Source: Tamlana sp038148895
GTDB taxonomy: Bacteria > Bacteroidota > Bacteroidia > Flavobacteriales > Flavobacteriaceae
Strand: one strand, 5' to 3'
Assembly (NCBI GenBank): GCA_038148895.1
Contig: JBBVGQ010000001.1
DNA length: 64,000 nt
Part shown: one piece after another, positions 25,701 to 33,510 of the stretch
Layout: each line of letters starts with the position of its first letter
Position numbering within the stretch: the stretch's first letter is position 1
Made by a program: the position numbers and the translations under genes
The notes under the pieces: model-generated
Seen by the model: only the letters and a program-made list of their open reading frames with translations
Database searches by the model: none
What the model was told of the DNA's origin: nothing

Positions 25701-26306
25701 TGGGCTTACGACATCGGTTACGGTGGCGTAGACCATGTATTGGCATCTGGAGAAAACATTAATATTATGGTATTGGATACTGAAATTTATTCCAATACAG
25801 GAGGACAAACCTCAAAAGCCACACCTCTTGGAGCAAGTGCTAAATTCTCCGTTTCTGGTAAACGCACAGGTAAAAAGAGCTTAGCTTTACAAGCCGTTTC
25901 TTATGGCAATGTCTATGTAGCACAAGTGGCCATGGGCGCTAAAGATATGCAAACGCTAAAAGCTATTGAAGAAGCTGAAGCTTATGACGGTCCATCATTA
26001 ATCATTGCTTATTCGCATTGTGGAGACCACGGTTATAATCTTAAAGATGCCGCCATTCACCAAGAAAAAGCAGTGGAAACAGGTTATTGGCCATTATTTA
26101 GATTTGATCCTTCAAAACCAAAAGGCAAGAAGTTTAAACTAGATTCAAAAGCACCTGCTGCTCCATTAGAAGATTTTATGTATTCTGAAACTCGTTTCAC
26201 CAGAGTTGTAAAAGACAATGCCGAATTAGGCGCACAACTCCTAAAACAAGCTCAAGAAGAAGTGGACACTAAATGGGAACGATTAGAACTTTTCAGAGAC
26301 ATGTAA
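22779..26306 (+). CDS. nifJ: Pyruvate:ferredoxin (flavodoxin) oxidoreductase
   Basis: Single-chain PFOR of 1175 residues that converts pyruvate and CoA to acetyl-CoA, CO2 and reduced ferredoxin. Domain order: N-terminal pyrimidine-binding domain (VCAIYPITPASPMGEH near 25), transketolase-C-like and gamma domains, a dicluster ferredoxin insert (CTQCNKCVAICP near 690; CTGCDLCVAVCP near 748) and the C-terminal TPP domain (ACSGCGETPY near 823; GGDGWAYDIGYGG near 970; DTEIYSNTGGQTSKATP near 1002). Full length with all cluster cysteines visible. It has its own promoter region with the site shared with rnf and korAB/ferredoxin. Confidence 0.97.
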   Translation: MKKFPKLICDANEAVARVAHKTNEVCAIYPITPASPMGEHVDVYSSKGQKNIWGNIPRIVEMQSEGGASGAVHGSLQAGALTTTFTASQGLLLMIPNMYKIAGELLPSVIHVAARTIATHALSIFGDHSDVMAARQTGFAMLFGGSVQEAQDFALISQVATLKSRVPFMNIFDGFRTSHEISKIDSITDDIIKDMMPEDKILEHKKRSLDPDHPVVRGTSQNPDVFFQAREAANLYYEKVPGIVEKTMNEFYNHTGRKYGLFDYVGHPEAEKVIIIMGSGQGPVMEAVDTMVKNGEKVGAIIVRLFRPFSISHFVNVLPETVKKVAVLDRTKEAGSLGEPLYLDVVTAFTESERDMPKIIGGRYGLSSKEFDPAMVKAIFDELSKDKPKNHFTIGINDDVSYTSLEIGETLKTVKNTFNCMFFGLGSDGTVGANKNSIKIIGETTDNYVQGYFVYDSKKAGAQTVSHLRFGPDPIYSTYLIHKADFVACHQFNFIEKYDILDHVKKGGTFLLNSPYDKDEIWEKLPKLMQEEIIKNELEFYVIDASKVAHEAKLGKRTNTVLQTCFFAISGVLPKDEAIQKIKEAIVKSYSKKGDKVVQMNFNAVDKSLENLQKVEYPKQITSHEELKPMMTGTEDPFVKEVLGKILAGKGDELPVSAFTVDGTFPTGTTQYEKRGIADFVPVWDGEDLCTQCNKCVAICPHAAIRAKVVSNDELADRPESLKTVAAIGRPFNKETESYVLQVSPQDCTGCDLCVAVCPAVSKEDPDFKAINMHSKLDVEAVENKNWDYFVNLPDYNRTELQITNIKGSQFLEPLFEFSGACSGCGETPYIKMLTQLYGDSIMIANATGCSSIYGGNLPTTPYKTNKFGRGPAWANSLFEDNAEFGFGMKLALTKKQEVSVSLLKSLEAEVGKDLVEAILNNKETNEAEKAENFKNLEILKNKLASIDKPEAKKLAQLTEYLRKKSVWILGGDGWAYDIGYGGVDHVLASGENINIMVLDTEIYSNTGGQTSKATPLGASAKFSVSGKRTGKKSLALQAVSYGNVYVAQVAMGAKDMQTLKAIEEAEAYDGPSLIIAYSHCGDHGYNLKDAAIHQEKAVETGYWPLFRFDPSKPKGKKFKLDSKAPAAPLEDFMYSETRFTRVVKDNAELGAQLLKQAQEEVDTKWERLELFRDM

Positions 26307-26318
26307 CCATCTTTGAAA

Positions 26319-26342
26319 AAACATTTGCTTAAGTAAATGTTT
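26319..26342. terminator. Possible terminator-like inverted repeat after nifJ
   Basis: AAACATTT (26319-26326) pairs with AAATGTTT (26335-26342), with the self-complementary CTTAAG between them. No long T-run follows, so it could be an mRNA 3' structure rather than a true intrinsic terminator. Confidence 0.35.
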
Positions 26343-26353
26343 GAAATTAGGTA

Positions 26354-26396
26354 TGAAATGCTCCATGCTAGGTCAAGATAGTGTGGAGCAGTTCAT
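26354..26396 (+). other. Hairpin upstream of the HEPN gene
   Basis: TGCTCCA (26359-26365) pairs with TGGAGCA (26384-26390). Flanking ATGA (26353-26356) and TCAT (26393-26396) extend the stem after a 2x2 internal loop. It lies 35 bp before the HEPN start codon in the nifJ-HEPN gap. Confidence 0.35.
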
Positions 26397-26430
26397 CTCT
26401 TAACAAATAACAAAATTTAAAACGCTTATC

Positions 26431-26805
26431 ATGGAAACCAATCCCAGCAAATATTTTTTAAGCGCGGAAAAAAGGTTGAACCAAGCCAGAAAAGAACTTT
26501 ACAGACCTGAAGAAGACATTGTATCGTATCTTGTATGCAAGAATGCGCAACATGCCATTGAAAATTATTTAAGAGGCTACCTTTTAAAACATGAGGTTGA
26601 GCCAAGTCAGTTTGAAACCATTGAAGACCTTTACAAAGCATGTAAAAAAATTAATAAAGACTTTTCAAAAGTAAACCTAAGTGGTTTTAATTGTAAGGCA
26701 GAAAATACGGATAATAAATTCTGCAACGATGTTTCAAAAGTTAGCAATTGCCATAAAATAGCTGATAGCTTGCACCATTTTTTAAGGGAAGAAAAAGTAA
26801 TTTAA
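26431..26805 (+). CDS. HEPN domain-containing protein
   Basis: 124-residue helical protein with a HEPN fold: N-terminal FLSAEKRLNQARKELYRPE, then CKNAQHAIENYLRGYLLKH. R48 and H54 make an R-x5-H, within the R-x4-6-H pattern of HEPN ribonucleases, but many non-nuclease HEPN proteins show similar residues. Five cysteines, four of them in the C-terminal half (CKAENTDNKFC, NCHK), are unusual for the family and could bind metal. No MNT nucleotidyltransferase partner is adjacent. It lies between nifJ and the Fe-S assembly genes, so a link to oxidoreductase metabolism is possible but not shown. Confidence 0.75.
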   Translation: METNPSKYFLSAEKRLNQARKELYRPEEDIVSYLVCKNAQHAIENYLRGYLLKHEVEPSQFETIEDLYKACKKINKDFSKVNLSGFNCKAENTDNKFCNDVSKVSNCHKIADSLHHFLREEKVI

Positions 26806-27041
26806 CCAATATTTATAACCTGTTCAATTTGTGGAGCATGCTTTTTTATGGTCATTTCCACACCAGATTTTAACGTCATTTGGTTAACGCTACAACCCAC
26901 ACAAGCACCTTGTAATTGAACTTTTACAAGCCTGTCATCTTCGATGGACAACAATGAGATGTCCCCACCATCACTTTGAAGAAACGGACGGATTTCATCT
27001 AAGGCAAGTTCTACTTTTTCTCTTAATTCTTCTGAAGTCAT
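26802..27041 (-). CDS. NifU-like C-terminal domain protein
   Basis: 79-residue stand-alone NifU C-terminal (Nfu) domain, an Fe-S cluster carrier. The cluster-binding C-x2-C is in GACVGCSVNQ, preceded by IRPFLQSDGGDISL, the family signature. It is on the minus strand directly after mrp (45 bp), and together they look like an Fe-S assembly operon. The 3' end overlaps the convergent HEPN gene by 4 bp. Confidence 0.93.
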   Translation of the reverse strand: MTSEELREKVELALDEIRPFLQSDGGDISLLSIEDDRLVKVQLQGACVGCSVNQMTLKSGVEMTIKKHAPQIEQVINIG

Positions 27042-27086
27042 ATATTTAGTTGTACTAACTTTTCCTTATTCAAGGTAAAAAGCAAT

Positions 27087-28223
27087 TTAGTTTTTTACTG
27101 CACTACAACCTGCCATAGTTGTAATTTTAATAGCCTCGGTTGGTGGCAAATTGTCGTTTCTTCGCACCACCTCTTCAACAACATTTTGAGTCAATTTTTC
27201 AAAAGCCTGCTCTAAAGGTGTTGCCGTTTGCAATGCCGCTGGACGACCAACATCGCCCGCCTCCCTAATACTTTGCACCAAAGGGATTTCTCCTAAAAAT
27301 GGCACTTTTAAATCTTCTGCCAAGTTTTTGGCACCTTCTTTTCCAAAGATATAATATTTATTATCGGGCAATTCAGCCGGGGTAAAGTACGCCATATTTT
27401 CAATAATTCCTAAAACGGGAACGCTAATACTTTCTTGCTGGAACATGGCCACTCCTTTTTTGGCATCGGCCAAGGCCACATTTTGAGGTGTACTGACCAC
27501 AACTGCTCCAGTGATTGGCAATGACTGCATGATACTTAAATGGATATCGCCAGTACCTGGGGGCAAATCCAACAACAAGAAATCCAACTCACCCCAATGG
27601 GCATCAAAAATCATTTGGTTTAAAGCTTTTGCTGCCATAGGTCCACGCCAAACTACGGCTTGGTCTGGTTGTGTAAAAAACCCTATTGATAAAACTTTTA
27701 CTCCGTAATTTTCAATGGGTTTCATTTTAGATTTTCCTTCAACATTTACGGCCAAAGGTTTTTCGGCTTCAACATCAAACATAATGGGAATGGAAGGTCC
27801 GTAAATATCGGCGTCCAAAACGCCAACTTTAAAGCCCATTTTAGCCAAGGTTACCGCCAAGTTTGCCGTTATTGTAGATTTACCAACACCACCTTTACCT
27901 GAAGCCACAGCTACAATATTATTTATTCCGGGAACAGGTTTCCCTTTAATGACGTTTACCTTAGGTTTTTCAGGCGCATCAACAGTAATGTTTACCTTTA
28001 TTTTTGCCTTTTCATAAACCTGATCGTGAATGGTTTTTAAAATATCAACCTCAGTACGCTTTTTAGCTTGTAAACTTGGGTTTTTTATGGTAATATCTAC
28101 AACAACCTCATCACCAAAAGTCACCACATTTTTAACTGCACCGCTTTCAACCATGTTTTGTCCTTCGCCTGGAACGGTTATACTTTCCAGTGCCTTTAAT
28201 ATATCTTTTTTATTCAGTTTCAT
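27087..28223 (-). CDS. mrp: Mrp/NBP35-family ATP-binding protein (Fe-S carrier)
   Basis: P-loop ATPase that binds and transfers Fe-S clusters. An N-terminal DUF59/MIP18 domain (LKALESITVPGEGQNMVESG) is followed by the deviant Walker A SGKGGVGKST near residue 109 and DLPPGTGD near 223. The segment after ENMAYF, where bacterial Mrp/ApbC proteins usually carry the C-x2-C cluster site, reads TPAELPDNKYYIFG and has no cysteine. The only visible cysteine near the C-terminus is in MAGCSAVKN. In an operon with the NifU-like gene; promoter with TATCTTTGC. Confidence 0.93.
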   Translation of the reverse strand: MKLNKKDILKALESITVPGEGQNMVESGAVKNVVTFGDEVVVDITIKNPSLQAKKRTEVDILKTIHDQVYEKAKIKVNITVDAPEKPKVNVIKGKPVPGINNIVAVASGKGGVGKSTITANLAVTLAKMGFKVGVLDADIYGPSIPIMFDVEAEKPLAVNVEGKSKMKPIENYGVKVLSIGFFTQPDQAVVWRGPMAAKALNQMIFDAHWGELDFLLLDLPPGTGDIHLSIMQSLPITGAVVVSTPQNVALADAKKGVAMFQQESISVPVLGIIENMAYFTPAELPDNKYYIFGKEGAKNLAEDLKVPFLGEIPLVQSIREAGDVGRPAALQTATPLEQAFEKLTQNVVEEVVRRNDNLPPTEAIKITTMAGCSAVKN

Positions 28224-28250
28224 TTCCTTTATTAAGAATCATTCTAAGTG

Positions 28251-28258
28251 CAAAGATA
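28251..28258 (-). promoter_or_regulatory. -7 promoter element (TATCTTTG) of mrp-nifU
   Basis: Minus-strand perfect TAnnTTTG with the following C, 28 bp upstream of the mrp start codon. Confidence 0.65.
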
Positions 28259-28374
28259 GGTAATAATGGCAGAAGTTTTAAGGCAAAAGCGAGAAGTTTT
28301 TTTGATGCAATTATTTGATTTTCTTATGTATTGAAGATTTTCAATTTATTGTGAATTTTGAAACAAACAGCTGA

Positions 28375-28704
28375 TTATAATTCCTTTGCTGGATCCCAAA
28401 AAACCTCATTAAAGTTTTGGATTTGATTGTCAACTACCTCCACTCCTTCACTCTCCAAAAGCTGTTGCATTAGGTTTGTACCATCAAAATGATGTTTGCC
28501 CGTCAACAGTCCTTTTCGGTTTACAACGCGATGTGCCGGCACATCTTTTCCTGAAGACCCATTCATGGCATAGCCCACCATCCTCGCACTTTTTGCCGCA
28601 CCCAGATATTTGGCAATAGCTCCGTAACTTGTCACTCTTCCATAAGGGATAAGCTTTGCTACTTCATAAACTTTATCGAAAAAATTAAGTGTTTCTGCTT
28701 TCAT
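28375..28704 (-). CDS. Alkyltransferase-like protein (MGMT family)
   Basis: 109 residues corresponding to the DNA-binding domain of O6-alkylguanine-DNA alkyltransferase: VYEVAKLIPYGRVTSYGAIA, ARMVGYAMNG and the active-site loop. The loop reads PAHRVVNRKG, where true MGMT has PCHRV, so the reactive cysteine is replaced by Ala. This is the mark of ATL proteins, which bind O6-alkylguanine and hand it to nucleotide excision repair without transferring the alkyl group. It is the last gene of the trmB-lysE-atl minus-strand group. Confidence 0.9.
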   Translation of the reverse strand: MKAETLNFFDKVYEVAKLIPYGRVTSYGAIAKYLGAAKSARMVGYAMNGSSGKDVPAHRVVNRKGLLTGKHHFDGTNLMQQLLESEGVEVVDNQIQNFNEVFWDPAKEL

Positions 28705-28707
28705 TCA

Positions 28708-29337
28708 TTAAAAATCCTGAATAATATTAATCAATGTAGCAATAGAAATGATGCCCGTAATAACGCCAATAAGGAGGTTCATGCTTTTTTGACTGGTTAC
28801 AGCCTTGCCCTTTATTTTATCAAAAAAGAAGATGTACATGTAAAGGGTGACAAAAGTACCAGTGCCAGCTCCGGCCACGTAAGACAAGATATTAATTTGC
28901 TCAAAAGAGAGCCAACCTACCGATGCCAAAGTAATGGTGACGTAAGCTTGATATGGAATAGGAAACACATTTATTGCCGACAACAACATACCTTGGAAAA
29001 AACGGCTATGTTTACTTTTCATTTTGGGCTCAATTTGTGGTTTTGGAGTTGATTTGGCAATAACCAAAAAATATACAGTTATCAAAACAAAAATGACCAA
29101 AGCCACACCACGCAACACACTTATCACTTCAGGATGTTTGCTCAAATAACGTGCAAAAATTGCGGCTATGTATGTTTGTGCAAAAACAACAACACAAACC
29201 CCAATGGAAAACATTATCCCCCGAACATGCCCTTCTTTTAAACTAATTTTTGCCACTGTCATGTTCAATAACCCAGGTGGAACAACTCCCAAGAGCGCAA
29301 ACACAAGTCCGAGAAAAAAAATAAGGGTAATGTCCAC
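28708..29337 (-). CDS. LysE family translocator
   Basis: Inner-membrane exporter of about six helices, 209 residues. The N-terminal FALLGVVPPGLLNMTVAKISLKEG region is characteristic of LysE/RhtB transporters. Substrate unknown; amino acids or small metabolites are likely. It starts 2 bp downstream of trmB and ends 3 bp before the ATL gene, so the three are probably one transcript. Confidence 0.85.
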   Translation of the reverse strand: MDITLIFFLGLVFALLGVVPPGLLNMTVAKISLKEGHVRGIMFSIGVCVVVFAQTYIAAIFARYLSKHPEVISVLRGVALVIFVLITVYFLVIAKSTPKPQIEPKMKSKHSRFFQGMLLSAINVFPIPYQAYVTITLASVGWLSFEQINILSYVAGAGTGTFVTLYMYIFFFDKIKGKAVTSQKSMNLLIGVITGIISIATLINIIQDF

Positions 29338-29339
29338 GT

Positions 29340-30014
29340 TTATTTAATTTTAAACCGAATATACGTAATTGCTTTGTTTTGCTCTAGATATTGCGATTCG
29401 TAAAAAGTTTGAATGCTAGTAACCTCCTCAGGGCTACCTTCTTGCTTGTAAACATTATGGTTGGCGTAGAGCACCTCGTGTCCTTCCCCATGCAATAAGC
29501 CCAGTGTATAACCGTGCATAAACTCACTATCGGTTTTCAAATTAACCACACCATCCGGCCTTAAAATTTTCTTATAACGTTTTAAAAAGGCCCTGTTAGT
29601 CATGCGGTGCTTGGTGCGCTTGTATTTAATTTGCGGATCTGGAAAGGTTATCCAAATTTCGTCAACCTCATGCTCAGAAAATGCATAGTCAACCAGTTCA
29701 ATTTGAGTGCGAAGAAATGCCACGTTTGGAATGTTTTCTTCAATGGCCGTTTTAGCCCCTCTCCAAAATCTGGCTCCCTTTATATCAATACCAATAAAGT
29801 TTTTATCAGGGTATTTTTTTGCCAAGGCCACCGAATACTCCCCTTTTCCACAACCCAATTCCAAAACTATGGGATTTTGGTTTTTAAAAACATCTTTTCG
29901 CCAGTTTCCTTTTAAATCGAAACTAAAGTTGACCAATTCATCTCGAGTTGGCTGAAACACATTGTCAAAAGTTTCATTTTCCTTAAATCTTCTCAGTTTA
30001 TTTTTGCTTCCCAA
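29340..30014 (-). CDS. trmB: tRNA (guanine(46)-N7)-methyltransferase
   Basis: SAM-dependent enzyme forming m7G46 in tRNA. SAM motif LELGCGKGEY near residue 52, GIDIKGARFWRGAKTA near 73 and the diagnostic ITFPDPQIKYKRTKHR near 121. 224 residues, full length. First gene of the trmB-lysE-atl group. Confidence 0.96.
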   Translation of the reverse strand: MGSKNKLRRFKENETFDNVFQPTRDELVNFSFDLKGNWRKDVFKNQNPIVLELGCGKGEYSVALAKKYPDKNFIGIDIKGARFWRGAKTAIEENIPNVAFLRTQIELVDYAFSEHEVDEIWITFPDPQIKYKRTKHRMTNRAFLKRYKKILRPDGVVNLKTDSEFMHGYTLGLLHGEGHEVLYANHNVYKQEGSPEEVTSIQTFYESQYLEQNKAITYIRFKIK

Positions 30015-30195
30015 GGTTGATTACTATTTCTTATTAATTTAATTTTTTGGTAAAATTAAGGAAATATACAAGGGCATTAATGTGTTTATCTTTAATTTTA
30101 CTTACAACTTGTTTCAAGCCTTGTAAAGACATCAATTTTTTTGATTTAAAAGATGTGAAAAGAGGTTAGATTCCAAGTTTCACATTATCACTTTA

Positions 30196-31242
30196 ATGAA
30201 GAAAAGAATTTTAGTTGCGCCGTTAAATTGGGGACTGGGCCATGCCACCAGGTGTATTCCTATTATCAATGCCTTAATGCAGGAAGGCTTTGTTCCTGTT
30301 ATTGTCAGCGACGGTGCCGCACTAACACTTTTAAGGAAGGAATTTCCAAACCTTTCATCCATTCAATTACCTCCTTACGATGTAAATTACGCGAAGAAAG
30401 GAAAGAATTTTAGGTTAAAATTACTGAAAGATGCTCCCAAAATTTTAAAGGCTATAAAAGCCGAAAAGAAATCCATTGACGCCATTTTAGAGCATAACGA
30501 TATTGCAGGAATTATTTCAGACAACCGTTTGGGCGTTCGCAACAAATATGTCCCATCAGTGTTTATTACTCACCAGCTAAATGTTCTTAGTGGAAACACT
30601 ACTTGGTTGAGCACAAAAATGCACCAAGAAATAATAAAGAAATACAATGAATGCTGGGTTCCTGATGTTGAAGGCGATGTAAATCTAAGCGGACGTTTGG
30701 GACATTTAACAACCATTGATATTCCAACAAAATACATTGGTCCATTGAGCCGGTTTAACAAAACCAATTCTGAAATAAAAAATGATTTGATGGTTTTGAT
30801 TTCCGGCCCAGAACCGCAGCGTACCATGCTCGAGGAAAAGCTTTTAAAAGAATTGAAAAGTTTTTCAGGAAAAGTGGTTTTTGTAAAGGGTGTTATGGAA
30901 CAAGAGCAAACCATTCAACTTATGGGTAATGTTACCATTTACAATTTTATGACCTCAAGTTTATTGGAAAAAACAATCAATGAAAGTGCATTAATAATTT
31001 CGCGGTCAGGTTACACCACGGTGATGGATTTAGCCAAACTGAACAAAAAAGCATTTTTTATACCAACCCCAGGGCAGTTTGAACAAGAATATTTGGCCAA
31101 TAGGTTAACCGAAATGCAGTTAGTACCAAGTTGCAACCAAGATGAGTTTACTATTGACAAGCTTAATGAAGTTAAACATTATTTGGGTTTAAAATCCTTT
31201 GATCATGAAATTAATTACAAAGAACTATTTAGCCTTTTCTAA
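30196..31242 (+). CDS. Glycosyltransferase (GT28/UDP-glycosyltransferase-like)
   Basis: 348-residue GT-B fold glycosyltransferase. N-terminal MKKRILVAPLNWGLGHATRC has the glycine-rich loop of MurG/GT28-like enzymes, and SRSGYTTVMDLAKLNKKAFFIPTPGQFEQEYLA near residue 272 is the C-terminal nucleotide-sugar-binding region. The acceptor and donor are not known. Its 3' end overlaps the convergent histidine kinase by 18 bp. Confidence 0.85.
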   Translation: MKKRILVAPLNWGLGHATRCIPIINALMQEGFVPVIVSDGAALTLLRKEFPNLSSIQLPPYDVNYAKKGKNFRLKLLKDAPKILKAIKAEKKSIDAILEHNDIAGIISDNRLGVRNKYVPSVFITHQLNVLSGNTTWLSTKMHQEIIKKYNECWVPDVEGDVNLSGRLGHLTTIDIPTKYIGPLSRFNKTNSEIKNDLMVLISGPEPQRTMLEEKLLKELKSFSGKVVFVKGVMEQEQTIQLMGNVTIYNFMTSSLLEKTINESALIISRSGYTTVMDLAKLNKKAFFIPTPGQFEQEYLANRLTEMQLVPSCNQDEFTIDKLNEVKHYLGLKSFDHEINYKELFSLF

Positions 31243-32268
31243 AGTAAAGGAAAATTCACTACCCACGCCAAATTCACTTTCAACGTATATTTTTTCATCA
31301 TGGGCCTCTATGATATGCTTCACAATGGAAAGCCCCAAACCGGAACCACCTTCTTTCCTTGAGCCACTTTTGTCTACACGGTAAAAGCGCTCAAAAAGTC
31401 GAGGCAAATGTGCTTTTGCAATGCCCTCTCCATTGTCCGTTACACGTATAATAACCTTACTTTTTATCAGGTTTTCAATACTGATTTCAGTAGTGCCCTT
31501 TTCCCTGCCGTATTTTAAGGAATTAACGATTAAATTGACAAGGACCTGCTGAATGCGTTCTTTGTCCGCTTTCACCATTATTGGATTAGGGTAGTCTCTA
31601 TCAAATGTTAAGGTGATTTTCTTCTTACTGGCTTTCATCTCCAACATGTCAAAAACGTTTTCCACCAGCTCAACAATGTCAAAATCTTCAAAATTTAGGC
31701 TTAAATCACCAACTTCCAGTTTGGTAATCATATCCAAGTCTTTAATAATATAGCCCAAACGCTCTACACCTTTACTTGCTCTCTTAAGGTATTTTTCCCT
31801 TAACTTTTCGTCTTCACCAGCACCATCCAAAAGTGTTAAAATATAACCTTGAACCGTAAACAAGGGCGTTTTAAGCTCGTGCGACACATTACCTAAAAAC
31901 TCTTTCCTGTACTCCTCCCTCACCTTAAGGGTTTCTATTTCCAATTTTTTGTCGCGGGCATATTTATCGATTTCTTCGGTTAGGGTTTTCATATCGGTGG
32001 TAATAGACCTTTTATTTAAACTTGCCGATTCCAGTAAGGTTAAATCATCATAGATTTTTTTTACCCTTTTGTAGATAAAACGCTCAATACTAAACTGGAC
32101 AATCAAAAATGAAAAGAGAAACACGCTGAGCGAAAACCCCAAAATATGAAGCCATTTAAACTCATAGACATAATACAAAAAAACACTCATAAGGAGTGTT
32201 ATAAAAATGGTTGTGTAGAGCGATGTTTTAATCGCAAACTTGTAAGATTTTTTAAATTTTGCTTGCAT
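31225..32268 (-). CDS. Sensor histidine kinase (PhoR-like)
   Basis: 347 residues. Two close N-terminal membrane helices (about 14-33 and 37-58), a short linker, the phospho-acceptor H-box GNVSHELKTPL near residue 131, N-box LVNLIVNSLKYG near 233, and G boxes DNGEGI and GSGLGLSIVKHI. It has no extracellular sensor domain of any size, so it probably senses membrane events or a partner protein. Its ATG overlaps the regulator's stop codon (TAATG), giving tight coupling. Confidence 0.93.
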   Translation of the reverse strand: MQAKFKKSYKFAIKTSLYTTIFITLLMSVFLYYVYEFKWLHILGFSLSVFLFSFLIVQFSIERFIYKRVKKIYDDLTLLESASLNKRSITTDMKTLTEEIDKYARDKKLEIETLKVREEYRKEFLGNVSHELKTPLFTVQGYILTLLDGAGEDEKLREKYLKRASKGVERLGYIIKDLDMITKLEVGDLSLNFEDFDIVELVENVFDMLEMKASKKKITLTFDRDYPNPIMVKADKERIQQVLVNLIVNSLKYGREKGTTEISIENLIKSKVIIRVTDNGEGIAKAHLPRLFERFYRVDKSGSRKEGGSGLGLSIVKHIIEAHDEKIYVESEFGVGSEFSFTLEKAK

Positions 32269-32948
32269 TAATCAACAAACTTATAGCCAACACCTTTTAT
32301 GGTTTTAAAACTATCATCACCAATTTTTTCACGAAGTTTTCTAATATGTACATCAATGGTTCTGCCACCAACAACTACTTCATTTCCCCAAACAGCGTCA
32401 AGTATTTCATCTCTTTTGAATACTTTTCCTGGCTTTGATGCCAATAAAGATAATAATTCAAATTCTTTTCGTGGCAATATTATTTCTTTTCCTTTGGATG
32501 TAATTTTGTATTCGTCTCTATTGATTACCAAATTACCTACCTTAACAGTATCTACCACATCTTCTTCCTTAAACCTTCTTAAGAGTGCCTTTACTTTGCT
32601 CACCAAAACTTTAGGTTTAATCGGTTTGGTTATGTAGTCATCGGCACCGGCATCAAAGCCCGCCACTTGCGAGTAATCTTCTCCTCTTGCTGTTAAAAAA
32701 GTAACAATGGTATTATTTAAATCAGGATTTTTTCTAATCAATTCACAAGCTTCAATACCATCCATTTCTGGCATCATCACATCCATAATGATTAAATGCG
32801 GAAGCTCCTTTTTTGCCTTTTTTACGGCTTGTAGCCCATTTTCAGCAGTAACAACCTGATAGCCCTCGCTGGTTAAGTTATACCCAACTATTTCAAGAAT
32901 ATCCGGTTCATCATCAACCAACAGAATTTTAATGTCCTTTTTCTTCAT
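32268..32948 (-). CDS. OmpR/PhoB-family response regulator
   Basis: Two-domain regulator of 226 residues. The receiver domain has LVDDEPDILE at 10-19, the phospho-acceptor Asp in IIMDVMMPEMDG near 55, and the conserved Lys in ITKPIKP near 107. The C-terminal winged helix ends VRxxxGxGY-like (TIKGVGYKFVD). Partner of the overlapping kinase. A TATCTTTA element (32975-32982, minus strand) may be its promoter. Confidence 0.95.
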   Translation of the reverse strand: MKKKDIKILLVDDEPDILEIVGYNLTSEGYQVVTAENGLQAVKKAKKELPHLIIMDVMMPEMDGIEACELIRKNPDLNNTIVTFLTARGEDYSQVAGFDAGADDYITKPIKPKVLVSKVKALLRRFKEEDVVDTVKVGNLVINRDEYKITSKGKEIILPRKEFELLSLLASKPGKVFKRDEILDAVWGNEVVVGGRTIDVHIRKLREKIGDDSFKTIKGVGYKFVD

Positions 32949-33117
32949 TATTTAGTCCTAATGTTAAATTGGAGTAAAGATAAAACTTAAAGTACAATAT
33001 TATGAAATATGTAAAATTAATAACTTTAAGGTAACATTACGATGACTTGAATTTAATTTTTCGACCAATTACAGTATTATTTAACAGTACTTTGGCATCA
33101 ATTTTGATGTAAATACT

Positions 33118-33125
33118 TACCTTTA
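33118..33125 (+). promoter_or_regulatory. -7-like element (TACCTTTA) of the small T9SS gene
   Basis: One mismatch from TAnnTTTG, 19 bp upstream of the start codon of the 114-residue secreted protein. Confidence 0.35.
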
Positions 33126-33144
33126 CATAACCAAATTTGAGCTT

Positions 33145-33489
33145 ATGAAAAATACCTACTTTGCATTTTTACTTTTCGCATTTATGCTGTTCTCCGTTCC
33201 ATCTGTTATGGGACAAAACAGCAAGAACCAGAATCCTCCTGAAGAGAGTATTTCAGGCTTGGCAATATACCCAAACCCTGTAAATAGTAGCTCTCAAAGC
33301 TTTATTACCATTCAATCAAAACTTAATTCTGATAAAACTGTTGAGTTTTATGATGTTTTGGGCAAACGTATATTTTCCACCGAGTTAAAAGGGAAAGAAT
33401 TAAATATCTCCAATCTAAACAAAGGTGTTTATATTTTAAAGATTACAGAAAATAAGGTTAGCGAAGCAAGAAAATTAGTGATAAAGTAA
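33145..33489 (+). CDS. Small secreted protein with T9SS type A sorting domain
   Basis: 114 residues. A signal peptide (about 1-23, ending VMGQN) is followed by little more than a Por secretion sorting domain: LAIYPNPVNSSSQSF near 37, VEFYDVLGKRIF and a C-terminal KGVYILKI...ARKLVIK. So it is almost only a sorting domain, with no room for an enzymatic part. It may be a small surface or matrix protein, or a remnant of a larger one. Followed by its own terminator. Confidence 0.85.
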   Translation: MKNTYFAFLLFAFMLFSVPSVMGQNSKNQNPPEESISGLAIYPNPVNSSSQSFITIQSKLNSDKTVEFYDVLGKRIFSTELKGKELNISNLNKGVYILKITENKVSEARKLVIK

Positions 33490-33510
33490 AGAAATCTTTA
33501 ATTTGATGTA

